NCBI GenBank assembly: GCA_000711775.1
Contig: ARYC01017492.1
Location: forward strand, 82,874 to 146,873
Source: Oxytricha trifallax
Lineage: Eukaryota > Ciliophora > Spirotrichea > Sporadotrichida > Oxytrichidae
Direction: 5' to 3'
Length of the DNA: 64,000 bases
Of this stretch, positions 36,276 through 47,877 are shown piece by piece. Position numbers and translations under genes: made by a program. How positions within the stretch are numbered: the stretch's first letter is position 1; every line of letters starts with the position of its first letter. A model generated the notes under the pieces. The model was not told where the DNA came from. It saw nothing but the letters and a program-made list of their open reading frames with translations, and did not search any database.

Positions 36276-37272
36276 TCATTGTGTCTATTGGGGCAACTCG
36301 TTCCTAAAAGATTTCCAACCCTATATCACATTGTGAGGTTTGGCAAAGCTTTCAAGGTTTATCTTATCGGGCCACATCTTCTGTACGAAACTATAAATCT
36401 CCTCTGTCTTTTAGGAATGCTCTCGTACTGGAGCGACAGTTATATTTTCTGCTTAGAGATAAGAAACTATAGTTATCAACATTACCTTTCTTTGTTATGA
36501 TTAATTTTTCGAAGCAGTATGCTGTGTTAAGTAAAAGCCCACACCACAATAAAATTTGCCTGTTTTAGTCAACTTCAGCCACATGCCTTAATCGACTTCC
36601 TCATTACCATCCTTCTTAATGAACTTTTAGGCCAGCTCCCATTTTTAGTTGAGACTACCCAAATAATGAGAATGCCTCTCTCTTACACGAGATGGATAGG
36701 CATGTAATATAAATCTTATTTGAAACAGTATCGTAAGGTAACTCCTGCTTTAATCTCCATGCAGGGTTCATCATCACCACATCATACAATCTCCCATACC
36801 GCTGTAAACAATCCTAAGCAATGTCTTTCCACATTTTCAAGTCATTGATATCTCCCCCGAAAACTACTGAGCTAGTAAATATTTTATTTATGATTATTCG
36901 CAGTCTTTTCTTAATAGCAATAAGTTCATAGTTCTTGTAGATTTTGATTTTGACTATCTAATCTCCCTTGTAAATTCCATTCTTTTTCTGTTTTTTAATC
37001 TTTTTCTTAATTTTGATAGTATCAACTGATGCAGATTTGCAAGTTTTGATATGGCGAGTGCAATTTTAGCTCCTGCTAAATTCTTTCTTGCAGAAAATAC
37101 ACGTGGTCATCATTTACTTTTCCCAATCTCTCGTCATATTGTGTTCCTCCTTATGTTTTTTATGCCTATGTGACATTAAAGAGTTTGGCGTTTCATAAGA
37201 TTTATCACAGTAGTTGCAATCTATCCTCTCTGTGTCAACAATTATTGGCAGCTTATTTCTATTCCCTAACAT
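36276..37272 (-). pseudogene. Zinc-finger + MT-A70-like methyltransferase, copy 2
   Basis: ATG 37270-37272 to TGA 36276-36278, about 330 codons. Two zinc fingers are visible: CNYCDKSYETPNSLMSHRH (C2H2, about 37160-37225) and CIFCKKEFSRSQNCTRHIKT with a final C (C2HC, about 37045-37110). A basic linker leads to FGGDINDLKMWKDIAQD and the MT-A70 core. The catalytic DPPW position reads NPAW (about 36757-36775), followed by LPYDTVSNK, GFIFIWVVSTKNGSW (other frame), KTGKFYCGVGFYLTQH, REHS, EEIYSFVQKMWPDKINLESF. Two or three frame changes. A DNA-targeting zinc finger joined to an adenine methyltransferase domain is inferred; the altered motif makes present activity doubtful. Confidence 0.78.
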
Positions 37273-38430
37273 CCTAATTCTTAAATTATAATAATTATTA
37301 CTCTTACAATAATTTTAAGTTTGGATCTTATAGGTTCACGCTTGTTAAAGAATTGAATATTTAAAATGAGCAAATTGTAATCTTCTTTCCCTTGAAATGA
37401 GCAAAATGTTCCTTTTTATAATGTTCGAGGATATAACTATGTTGTTTTAATTTCAATTTATTTCTGAATTTATCTTATTTTTTAAGAAATGGGACATGGA
37501 GTGAGATCATTGTTAATTTATTTCTATTATAATAGTATATTTTATTAATAAGTTTAATTAAATTTATTTTTAATATGGCTATAATACTACTTGTCAAACT
37601 AAAAGGTTTTTGATACTGGCACAATCGTTTCTATAACTTCCAAATTTTTTAAATAAAAAGATTAGCTCAATACCAATTACATTTCTTACTAAAGTTCTTA
37701 TTGTATTATAATCAACTAAATATACTTCTAAGTTAAGTTTGATGTATTTTGCCAGCTTTAATATGATAAAAAGTGTTATATAATATGGGGGTCATTTTTA
37801 ATTAATTAAATTCTTAAGATAATTAATTGATTAATATATATCTTAGTTTTCTTTGAGATAACCCAAACTTATTCTAAATATCTATATCATTTAATAAAAG
37901 TAAAAGATACTTTTTCTCTTTTGATGGGGGGTCTTTTAAACAATAACAAAAAACTTAATACACCAAATGTATGTAAAAATGAGAAATTTCTAACTTTTAA
38001 AAGCAAAATAAAGTCTTTATGAATAATAGTGACAAAACCAGTATAGCAATAAAATATAAGGCAATTATACTAATTATGAATGTTATATTTCGTAAGCTTA
38101 ATCAATCTTTTCTAATTAAAGGTTTATTTAATAATTTAAAACCATAATTACAAATGTCTTTATCAAATTTATTTAATATTTCTGGTAAGTACATAATTTC
38201 CTATTAATTATTAAATTATTGACTTATATTGATTAGCTGGTTTATGATTCAAATTTATATTCCAGAACTGTATTTAAAATCATTATTAACTTAATCTATT
38301 ATTTAAACTTACTTTAGAATGAAAGACAGTAAGTCATAGCGCATAATTATAGGGAGCTACAGCATTGATACAGCCCTAAATAAGATTGGATTACTTTCTT
38401 GAGAAATAATAATAATTATTTTCGCCATTT
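37273..38430. other. AT-rich spacer between divergent genes
   Basis: Spacer between the methyltransferase and 22-kDa-type genes, matching the 1003-2170 spacer of copy 1 in length. No gene supported. Confidence 0.5.
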
Positions 38431-38439
38431 ATTATTTTA

Positions 38440-38970
38440 GAGGGATACTTCCTCCCACCTAATCACTTGATATCGATTAGGTTTATTAAAGACTTCCTTG
38501 CTGGGACCAAAGACCTTCTTAAGAACGCCGATGTTCAGGTGTTAAATGTGCCTTACTATGACGAGCTCTGGGTAAAAATAATTTTTAGGAGATTAAGGAA
38601 GACACACAGATTATGAAATTCATGAACTTTTTACGAAGATTACCAAGTTCTTCCTGACAGAACTATATGTACAGTGTCCTAGGCACCCTTTGGCCAAACT
38701 ATGTCAGCGAACTTATCAAGCATGCAAATAGGATAAGATTCATTAAAGATGCTGAATAAGACAAGCAGGACTAAACTTTAATAAGGGAAGACATTTAAAA
38801 AGCTTTAAAGTGAACCATTCTTCTTTAGTAAGTAAAATTAATTTAGATTAATTTGATTTAGAATCGAAATGTAAAGCCCTATCACTTTTGAAGTTTAAAT
38901 CAAAGCTTCGAGCGTATAGGAAAAAGATATAAGATCACGAGATATCTTAATTTGAAAAGTTTAAGTAAAC
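38440..38970 (+). pseudogene. 22-kDa-type TBE protein homologue, copy 2
   Basis: Reads ISIRFIKDFLAGTKDLLKNA, DVQVLNVPYYDEL, YSVLGTLWPNYVSELIKHAN and REDIQKALK. A 34-nt intron follows (38828-38861, GTAAG...TTTAG), then KALSLLKFKSKLRAYRKK. It aligns in order with the element A protein (KVSAVPHIEGL; LDRQWICDLLYAL; MRPEFVDAL; intron; GKAVNLMKDSSKRKR). The first 22-kDa intron is absent. Frame slips near 38600 and TGAs near 38655 and 38770 suggest decay. Confidence 0.6.
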
Positions 38971-39689
38971 GGCATAGGGACACGAGCCAGCTAACCTAAT
39001 TAAGAGAAGATGAGTACGAGAATAACAATACTAGATTAAATAATTAGTCGAAATAGAAAAAAATCTAAAATGGAAAACTTTTAGAAATAAAGAAATATAA
39101 AGGTTCCTAGATAGTGTAAAATTTATAATTTTAAATTAAAATTTTGTTTGATTAGTTATATTAAAATATATTTTATGGGACTAAGTAGAAATTGTTATTT
39201 ATTTTTGCTACTAGATCCCAATTATAATAAAAATATTATGAATTTATAGTTATTAAGGCATCATTAAAATACAAATATAAATATGAAATTTCAATTCTAC
39301 TTTTTTTATATTTAGTTTATTAATATTTAATTAAATTATGAAAATAATATAATTTAGGCACAAAATTAATACAAGATTTAATTTTGTTACTTTTCTAAGC
39401 AATATTTTTATGATTTACTCATTTAATAAACATAAATATATTACAAGTAATTTTAGACTAAAATTCCCTTCAATTATTATTTGCAGTATAAAAACAATTT
39501 ACTCTTAAATTTTAAAATATAATATTAGCATTTAAATGGACCAAGTTAGCAGAAATATATCAATTTTACTACTTGGTACCAAAATAAAATATAAATATGT
39601 TTAAAATCAAACAATTTTTATAAAATGAAATTATAATAATGCTTTAACTAAACAAATTTAAACTTCTCATATGTTTAAGGTTCTATGCA

Positions 39690-40760
39690 TTCTCGATTTT
39701 TTCATATTTTACTGAATGCTTAGGGGATTAAGAAATGGAGTGAAGGTTATTCTTATAAATTTTAAAGCACTTTCATTCGTGTTCATTATTGTTGATATCA
39801 TATCCTACATTTGCTTTATAAACCTGCTTATAATTTTCTATATTTTTTCTTTAACTACACATTCTATCACTTTCTTTATCAATTCTAGATGTTAAGCTAG
39901 GCTTTAGCTTAGTCTTTATAAATAAACGAGTTAGGTTTTATATTATTACTTGACTCTAGAAAATACTTCTTCAATAAAGTAATACTCAGAACTATAGGGA
40001 GCATTAGAGATGCACTCCCATCCATTGCTTTTAATATGGCTTTGCTTACAAAGAGTATGATGGAGTAACAAATTGTCCCAGAATATAATGACACCTCTGC
40101 CAGAGTTTTTTAAATGGAGGTACTCAAGAAAGCTCAAACAATCATAGGAATTGATTGAGAATGGCTTTATCAGGTACCTCCAATCCTTTTTCCCAGCTTA
40201 TGTCTACTATTGCTGCATATGTTTTTAAAGATATCCCATACTTGCTCAGCTGGCAGTCACTGTAAGGTAGCGCCCATGATTTGGCATTCGATTGGAAGGT
40301 TTGAAAATAATTTCCTCAATTTAGATTATTTTCTAGAGTAGCTCTGCTTTTAAAGTGAGCTTACTAAAACATTCTAGTCGCTATAATTTAAGTGTTTCAA
40401 GTTATACAGTTGTCATCCGTTTTTTAGTTTTTATCATTTGTATTTTTCTTATGTTTTCTGTATATTCTACAGAGCTAAGAAGTGGATATGGTATACTCAG
40501 GAAACTCCCTATGTATTTTGATAGCTCTTAATTAAAAAGATAACCCTTAATATTTTCTGAAAGTTGTTGCTGAAATGGCTAGTTGAATGAATGCTTCAGA
40601 CAGTATTTTTTTGTTTCTTAGATTTTTATATCTCGATTTGATTATCTTGAAGTGCACATGCTTTGAAGAGTTTCTTAATTTAGTAAGCAGGTACGCCAAG
40701 GATGAATGTAACTTATTTATAACTTACTAAAATTTGATTGAATAAAGCTGGGGTTTATGA
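39690..40760 (-). pseudogene. IS630/Tc1-type transposase, copy 2 (decayed)
   Basis: The clearest part (39946-40137) reads RGVIIFWDNLLLHHTLCKQS, then NAPYSSEYYFIEEVFSRVK. These are the second (D) and third (E) catalytic regions of an IS630/Tc1-type transposase. Upstream are KTYAAIVDISWEKGLEVPDK and, further, EEIIFKPSNRMPNHGRY at the place of the first aspartate (here Glu). An N-terminal segment GVPAYQIKKLFKACALQ may be a helix-turn-helix. Several frame changes. It lies convergent to the 22-kDa homologue. Confidence 0.65.
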
Positions 40761-40900
40761 ACCATGCCGTAGCCAACACCCATAGTTTTTCAGTTTTTGT
40801 AAGTGCTTATCTTCTAGTTTTACCATTTCTTATATTCTGTTTTATTTATATTTCTAAAAAATAATCTTACTTTACTTAAAAATATATTATGAATATATAT

Positions 40901-43860
40901 ATATTTTACTTAATAGTGCTGAATTATTCATTAAAATATATAGTTAATATATTAATTGTCTTAAGTTTTGTTAACTTTAATTTTTCAAAAACATTAGAAA
41001 AAATGGGTTTTTAATCATAGTACAAAGATTTAAACGATTTTTTGACTGTAAAATTTTCAACAAAAATTTTAAAGAATGATTGCTCCATTTTGAAAATTGA
41101 GAAATATACAAAAAATTATTGTAAATTTTTGGGAATTTTAGCTAAAGTGTTGAAAATTATATATATAATTAGTTCCAAAGGACTTAAAATGTTTCAAATT
41201 AGACTTAGAACATTTTGTCAATAGAGGTAGTTATATATAGTCATAAGTCAGAGTGTAAAAGATTCATCTTTAAAAAAAGAGAAAATCTATTAATTTTAAG
41301 GTATTTTATTTATAAATTAATTACTATCTTCAAAAATAACTAGGAGAGTAATGACGTGTCGAAATATAGTATCATTTGTAAAGGATTTGTAGATCATTTA
41401 AAAAAAATGCAAAAAATATACTGAAAATGAAGATTAACAACACTTTAAAATCATAAGAAACAAAGGAATAATTGACTTGAAATATTTAATATAAATCACA
41501 ATTATATCGAACATGACTATGCTGGATAGCGAGAAATTAAATTGTATGAATAACTTTCGCCTGCAAAGAAACCATCTTAAATGATTTAGAGTTGATTAAT
41601 TGACTAGAATATTGGGAATGAGAAGAAAGCCGATGAAAAATTCACAAGTTTAGAAATTATTCAATAATATGATACAGTTTTATAGAATTTAGTGGAGAAG
41701 CTGATAATCAAAGATTAGTGATAAAGATAAGTAGCAAATGTATATAATTTAAGACTTAATGAATTATGTGATGAAATACGAAGTAGAATAGTAAGTTCAT
41801 GTGAAAGAACAGATCTTATGTGTTAAATATTGATAAATTATTATTTAATTTGTTATATTTACCTTAAATGGCTCCTATAATTACTAAATCTTTAAATTAA
41901 ATTATTATTGTATATTCTTAATAAGTTAGTAATTTATTACCTTTAATATTACATTTTAATCGGCCCTTTCTGAATAAATTGCAAATTTCTCATGAATAAC
42001 ATTATAATAATTTAGCTATAATCCATTTATTTAAAATAAAACTTTAAAATTTCACAAGTTAAATGTGAATATCTAATTATAAATAAATAAGTTCTTGTAA
42101 TAAATCAAAATTAATGATGTATAATTATTTATCCTTGGCACTTTTTCTCTTATTATTGAATTTTAAAGGCCTATTTGATTATCAAAGGAACTTGATTGAG
42201 TTGTTGCATGACAAGGAGCATACCATATACGTGTTTGGACTCGAAGCTTGGAATGTGCCACTTGGCTATCTATTCTTGCATTTACTCAATCAATGGGATA
42301 GTATTTAAATGATATTATACTTCATTATATAAATATAATTTCAATTTATTGTTAATGAACAATTACTAATAAATCATCACAATGATTTATCAAACAAAAT
42401 CCAAATAAAATAATAGGGGTGTGAAAAATAGAGTTGAACATTTAAAGTTCTGTTTTCTACAAAAGGACAAGTTTTGAAGTCTAATTAGCATACAAACTAA
42501 GCTTTCCGTTGAGAAATACATTGCATCATTCAGATTCAATCAATATTAGGCCTATTTATGATCTTTTCTTCTAAACTATTTTAATTTCAAGCATTAAATG
42601 TTTGTAAATATAATTTTATGTTATTATATATCTTTTATGTCTTTAATTAGTGATTTCATTTATTGCTATTTTCTTGCAATTTGTTTAGTGATTTCAGGAA
42701 AGAATCAATTAGAAGGGGGCTTTACTTAGCACTGTGTGCACTCCGCCATATCTGCTTATTCAAGGTGGTGCTCATCGGATACCTTCATTTACTGTAGCTA
42801 CAAAGAAACTATTTGCTGCTGTTCAACGGTTGCTTTAAATAAGGTTTACCCTTTCAAATTATTTGTTAAATTATTTAAAATACTTTTTTATTATATTTAT
42901 ATTTATTAATACAATCTTATATATTTGCTGATTAGTATTACAAAATTGCTGTGTATAAGAATTCGAATTTTCTCTCCATTTGAAGCTATACTTACTACTG
43001 AGGCTATAATCAATTCAATAGCACTACATCGGCATGTTTCAGTGAATACTACTAAGATTTAACGCACTTAAATGTTAAAACATGTTTTACGAATGTCTGA
43101 TTTATCGTTCTATTAAGAATGCTTAATTAAATATTTATTGGTTTATATATAGTGATGAAGATATGGGTGGATAAAGTATTCAAATTATAAAGGTGAAGTT
43201 CATAACTGCTTTAACTACTAGTAATTTTGATGTTGCAAGAGCAAGAAAAGATTAAGGAAAGAGACTTTATCGATTCAGGAAAAACTAAGATGCAAGTTAC
43301 AGCCTTAAGCTTATATATATAATAGTAATTTTATAAAGAAATGAAGGGATTAAAATAGAAAAAAGTTGGATATATTTATGGAAATTTAAATGGGTTTTAA
43401 TAACCAATTTGTTTATTGAAAATGAGGGAAATAATGCCAATAATTCAAATCATAGGAGAGATGAAACCAACGGGGAATCTGATACTCCCAGGACTAACCA
43501 ATCTCATGGGATTACAGAGTATGATTAATCAACAAATACCTCAAGACTACCTTATTATTAATTATATTTTATAAGAATTAATACAATAATATAAAACAAT
43601 CTTCATTTAGCGAATGAGAATCAAATGGCTTCTTAGCTATGCAAATCTTGCACAAATATATTAATTAACATGTAATTTACTAATCCTAAATGTTAATAAT
43701 AACTTTTAAGATTGAATTTCTATATCTCAACTATAAATTGTGCATGAAAACCATACTCAATTTTTCTTTTTGTGATTAAAACTGTTCATTGATTCAGTTT
43801 AACATAATAAATGTTGAAGGTAAGATCCAACGTATCACTACTGTCAATAGGCAGCAACTG
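40901..43860. other. AT-rich spacer with weak coding-like stretches
   Basis: Mostly AT-rich. Two short stretches have protein-like composition without a convincing model: about 42690-42840 (RRGLYLALCALRHICLFKVV) and about 43415-43560 (NEGNNANNSNHRRDETNGES). A 3' end-like NVEGKIQRITTVNRQQLNEE followed by SDQ-TGA lies at about 43810-43880. Confidence 0.4.
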
Positions 43861-43861
43861 A

Positions 43862-44248
43862 ATGAAGAATCTGATCAGTGATTAGTCATGTGTGCAAATT
43901 AGTAGCCAGGAAGCAGGAGGTGCTCATTCCACATAGATAACAGCTGATAGTCTCAGAGTTAGAACCACTACTTAAAGTAGTGATCATACCATCACTGCCT
44001 GGTTTCTAGTCCACCAGATAAATATCTTGCGAAAGTTAAGTCAATAAGAATTTCATAAACAAATTATAGGGTAGATGTACTATTTCTTTACCCGCCATCA
44101 TTTATGTTGCCAATTGAAAAATGCTAGTCCATTTCATCTTGGTGTTGAGTGCCTTTGCAAATTTCTTATTTTGATCTAGAGTTGGCTACTCTAACATGAA
44201 TCATTAAAATTGAAAACTAAAAATATAATATTGTAGAAATACATTTGA
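43862..44248 (+). CDS. 128-aa ORF of unknown function ending inside a MITE
   Basis: ATG (43862-43864) to TGA (44246-44248) with TAA/TAG as Gln, no interruption. Composition is protein-like (SLRVRTTTQSSDHTITAWFL, FHKQIIGQMYYFFTRHHLCC, FHLGVECLCKFLILIQSWLL). The stop codon lies inside the first bases of the fold-back element at 44231-44645, so the original C-terminus may have been cut by that insertion. No family recognised; a chance open frame is possible. Confidence 0.4.
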
Positions 44249-44645
44249 ATTTGGAAAATTAATTATAATTAAATTAAAATAAATTGAAATTCGTGGCAGT
44301 TAAAGTTGGCCAAATTGAACGATCTTGGGCTCATTCGATAGAGAATTCAAAATTAGCTGGACTTTACTATTGGCGGTACTATTTTATCGCATCCCTGGAC
44401 CGAGATAACTTCACTTTAATTAAACACTTCTAAATTCATTAAATTATACCCTCACATTAAAGTGAAGTTATCTCGCTCCAGGGATGAGATAAAATAGTAC
44501 CGCCAATAGTAAAGTCCAGCTAATTTTGAATTCTCTATCGAATGAGCCCAAGATCGTTCAATTTGGCCAACTTTAACTGCCACGAATTTCAATTTATTTT
44601 AATTTAATTATAATTAATTTTCCAAATTCAAATGTATTTCTACAA
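44231..44645. mobile_element. Fold-back MITE, family F copy 2
   Basis: A 415-bp near-perfect inverted repeat. The ends TTGTAGAAATACATTTGAAT and landmarks ATTCGTGGCAGTTAA, TTCGATAGAGAATT, TTTACTATTGGCGGTAC and GCATCCCT are in the same order as in 6753-7146. Outside the landmarks the two copies differ, while the two arms within each copy match each other closely. TA flanks both ends. Confidence 0.85.
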
Positions 44646-44759
44646 TATTGTTAGTTAATTAGGATTATAAAACAAAAACTTTGGAAACAATAAGCGTGTA
44701 ATATCAATGTAATTCATTACTTCTCTTGATGCTCCTCTTCTTTATTGCTCTATCACTTT

Positions 44760-45020
44760 TCAGGTTTTTCTTCCTGCCCCTTTGTCATCTCTTCCTCTTG
44801 ACTTCTCATCTCCAACAGTTGCATCTGAATGACTTTTTTCCCTCGGTTCTTTGGGACTAGCTTTGATCATTTCCAGATCCTTTTTAGTCTCCATTTTCCC
44901 CTAGAAATCTTGCCTCATGTGGGGGATTTTTAGCTCATCGTTTAATAAATACTATTCTGCATCTGCCAGGTCTTCATCTACATTGCTGAACTCTCCACCT
45001 TATCTAGTATTCTCACTCAT
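44760..45020 (-). CDS. Small charged protein (86 aa), complete ORF
   Basis: ATG (45018-45020) to TGA (44760-44762), uninterrupted, three in-frame TAG/TAA as Gln. It begins MSENTRQGGEFSNVDEDLAD, continues EQYLLNDELKIPHMRQDFQG and ends in a Lys/Arg/Asp-rich tail (EKSRGRDDKGAGRKT). It has no signal peptide or membrane segment. The region is clearly less AT-rich than its flanks. No family recognised. It may be a whole gene or a single macronuclear-destined segment; it lies 115 bp from the MITE. Confidence 0.6.
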
Positions 45021-45479
45021 ATACTTTATTAAATATTGCCTTTTCTAAATATGAGAGCAGGTTAATCTTCTACTTCTAATATTTTAATCAGTTTACTATA
45101 ATCAAATATATATTTATATACAGTTCATTTTTAAATAAATATTATACAATAAATAATGATAAATATAATTAAATTAATTGTCAACTGAAAAATAAAAATA
45201 TCAATTATAAAATGCAATTTTTAGATATATTGACTTAAAAATAAATAATCATACTTATATCAGTCTTGAAAATATTGATCTATATATTTAAAAATATATA
45301 GATCAATAATTCAATAAAATCCATGACTTTTTATATTTAAGTTTAATTAATTATTAAAAGTTATATCGTAATTTAATCAAATACTTCACAATGGTTTTAT
45401 ATAATCACGTCTTGATCATGCCTAATTAATACTTTGTAAAAGAAAGATATTAGTTATTTAAGTTTTATGTTAGTAGATA

Positions 45480-46533
45480 GTATTGCAACCTTTCCATAAA
45501 CTCGTTTTCAATTGAGTCAACTCTCTGAACTTTCGCTTTCCAGCAACAATCTCCAAGGTTACCAAAGATGCCGAATAAACATTTCAAAATTTATTCCCAT
45601 TCTTAATGTTAAGCTGCATATTTATATATATATATATATATATCGTTTGACTTAGGTTTAAAAACAGAAATGTCTTTTTCTTGTACAGAATATTTGTAGT
45701 TGTTTATAAATACTTTAAAGTCATCCTCTTGATCAATTAGAGTGTTATGTTTCTATGTCATGCACCAATATTGTGTAACCCTTAAATACTTTGTAACATT
45801 CGTGATATTGCAAGTAGAAGAGTTGGTTCATCAAATCTTACATATAAAAAATTATTTTAGACCAGAGTCAAAGTTTCTATTTATTAGTGTCAACTCATAC
45901 TCTAATACATTAATTGCTGATATTTCATTCTGATATCTAAGCAAATGGTCCTAGAACAGTTTTAAACACTTATATTGATTCCTTAATTCATAATAGAGCA
46001 GTCTATTATTGTTATTTTGTCAAACTCATAGGTATAATATCATTTATTCAATTCTTAAAGTTTCAAATCTTGATTACCAAATGATTCAATTTTAATGCCT
46101 TTCAAATCAACTTCTTTAATCAATTACTTTATTTCACGGAAAAAGATCTTCAAATAATATCTTCTAGTTTTATTCCCTATTTTTTTGTTCTAGTTGGTTT
46201 ATTACTATAATTTAAATTTGCTGATGTCAATTTTATTTCGTCTAAACTATTCTATATCTTATTCAGTTTGCTCTTAAATTTAGATTAATACTTGTTTATT
46301 TTTTCAAAGTAGTCATAAGTAATTTCACGGTTACACTATTCTGTTTGGTTCATGTACTTTTCAAGATCCTAGCCTTTAACAATTTCCTATATTAATTATA
46401 ATGATTTAACAAATCTTACTTTTGGTACAATGTTTATTAACAGTAGCACTATATAGCTATGACTTGTAAAATTTTTGATTAGTTTTTCTCTTAACTCATT
46501 TGCTAGAACTTGCTTTACCCAACTTGACAACAT
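45480..46533 (-). CDS. Uncharacterised gene, possibly leucine-rich-repeat type
   Basis: ATG 46531-46533 opens a 127-codon frame (MLSSWVKQVLANELREKLIK ... DYFEKINKYQSKFKSKLNKI) to TGA 46150-46152. One base shift later the reading continues as YYLKIFFREIKQLIKEVDLK, EFDKITIIDCSIMNQGI and, further down, LLLAISRMLQSIQGLHNIGA and ASLVTLEIVAGKRKF. The periodic Leu/Ile pattern recalls a leucine-rich-repeat protein, common in ciliate macronuclear genes. A frameshift, or an excised germline segment, must lie near 46150, and more TGAs follow. An (AT)n tract lies at about 45621-45643. Confidence 0.45.
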
Positions 46534-47269
46534 TATTTTTTATTAATTTTGGTTATTTTTAAGAATTTTCCCTTTTAAGTTTGATGATTCCTGAATACAA
46601 CCTAAACTAGACTTACGTGTATACTTTTCCGCATTATTAGCATTTTATATGTTACCTAGGCTGCTCTTTACTGTCTTAATCATACTTTAACTGCTTGCAC
46701 CATAACATAAACTTCTCTAATGTGAACTAATATTCAATAATTTCGCATAATTTGATGCTCACTACTCTCCTTAACTGGTCTATTTTCTTCTCTTGTTCAG
46801 TTTTTTTACCATTTTTAAATCAAATGCTGTTGATAAAATTTGCTCTAAGTACTTAATTTATAATTAAGCAAATAATTAAACTTTGTAATTAAGGCTTAAA
46901 AATAGTTTCAAAATTCCTTGTTTTAACATTCTTCTGTAACTAGTTTTATAAAAATAGTTACAGACAGAGATTTTATTCATAAAATTTATAATTAATGACT
47001 AAATTATTATTCAATTTTATTCTTATTATTCATTAGTTATCTTACTATAAATTAACAGATTAATAAATCAAAATCATTTTTATTAATAGTAAAATCCTAT
47101 TAGAAATAGTTAATTGTAAAAAGAATTATGATTGATGGCTTTTAACTAGTTATTTTAAATAATGTGCCAATAATTATGAATTTTGTAAAAATTTCTTGAG
47201 TTTTGAACTTTAAATACATTGTTAAACTATGGCTATTAATAGAACTTAAATCTATAAGCAGTGATGCCC
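46534..47269. other. AT-rich spacer
   Basis: No gene supported. Confidence 0.5.
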
Positions 47270-47389
47270 TTTATTATGAAGGGCGGCTAAGTTCTAAATA
47301 GGATTGGTACACTTTTCTAAAGGTTCACAATAAGGCTGAATACTTTATTTCTTGTTTTAGAGGGTTTTTGTTTACATTAATATAAAAAT

Positions 47390-47877
47390 ACAAGCATGAG
47401 GTTCTTCAAGGATTATCTTCAGTGCAGCAAGCATTTTATAAACAGAAAGATATAAACAAAATAAATATATCCCATTATTAAGAGTTTAAAGTGGAATATA
47501 TCTTGAATCAATTTAAAGGGGACATTAATCTAATGAGGGAATAAAACTATTATGATGACTAAAACTTTGTACTAGCAAGAGTTCTTTTTAAATATAGTAG
47601 GCACCCTGGCCTCTGATTATCTAGAGAATTTAGTGACAGAATAAAATAGAATCAGGAGATGCTGAGTTAAGTGATTTGTAGGAACAATCTATACTTATCA
47701 GAGATGATTTATTTAAGGAGATTTAGCCAGAGACTATCTTTTCAAGTAAGTTAGTTGTTTTTATTTAATATAATGATGTAGAGGTTCGAGAGGAAGGGCA
47801 GCTCATTGCTCAAAGTTTCATCTAAGATCAAACGACAGCAATAAAAGAAGAGAAAGTTTATGAGCTTAAGTCTTAAT
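47390..47877 (+). pseudogene. 22-kDa-type TBE protein homologue, copy 3
   Basis: Reads MRFFKDYLQCSKHFINRK, then NIVGTLASDYLENLVTEQNR, then IRDDLFKEI-type residues. A 36-nt intron (47746-47781, GTAAG...TGTAG) follows, then ERKGSSLLKVSSKIKRQQQK. Intron position and basic tail agree with the other four copies. Frame breaks occur in the middle. The 3' end is cut by E2. Confidence 0.55.

Larger units (their letters stand above)
36276..40900. mobile_element. TBE-related element, MT-A70 type, copy 2
   Basis: Holds, in order, a zinc-finger/MT-A70 gene (minus), a 1.16-kb spacer, a 22-kDa-type gene (plus) and a decayed IS630/Tc1-type transposase (minus). This is the same layout as the element at 1-4420. 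Boundaries are set by the outermost genes; terminal repeats were not identified. Confidence 0.65.

Noticed and set aside
43900-44030. Possible tRNA or small RNA around paired ACTACTTAAAGTAGT
   Set aside because: Only one hairpin forms. There is no cloverleaf or internal promoter boxes, and a protein frame is open across it.
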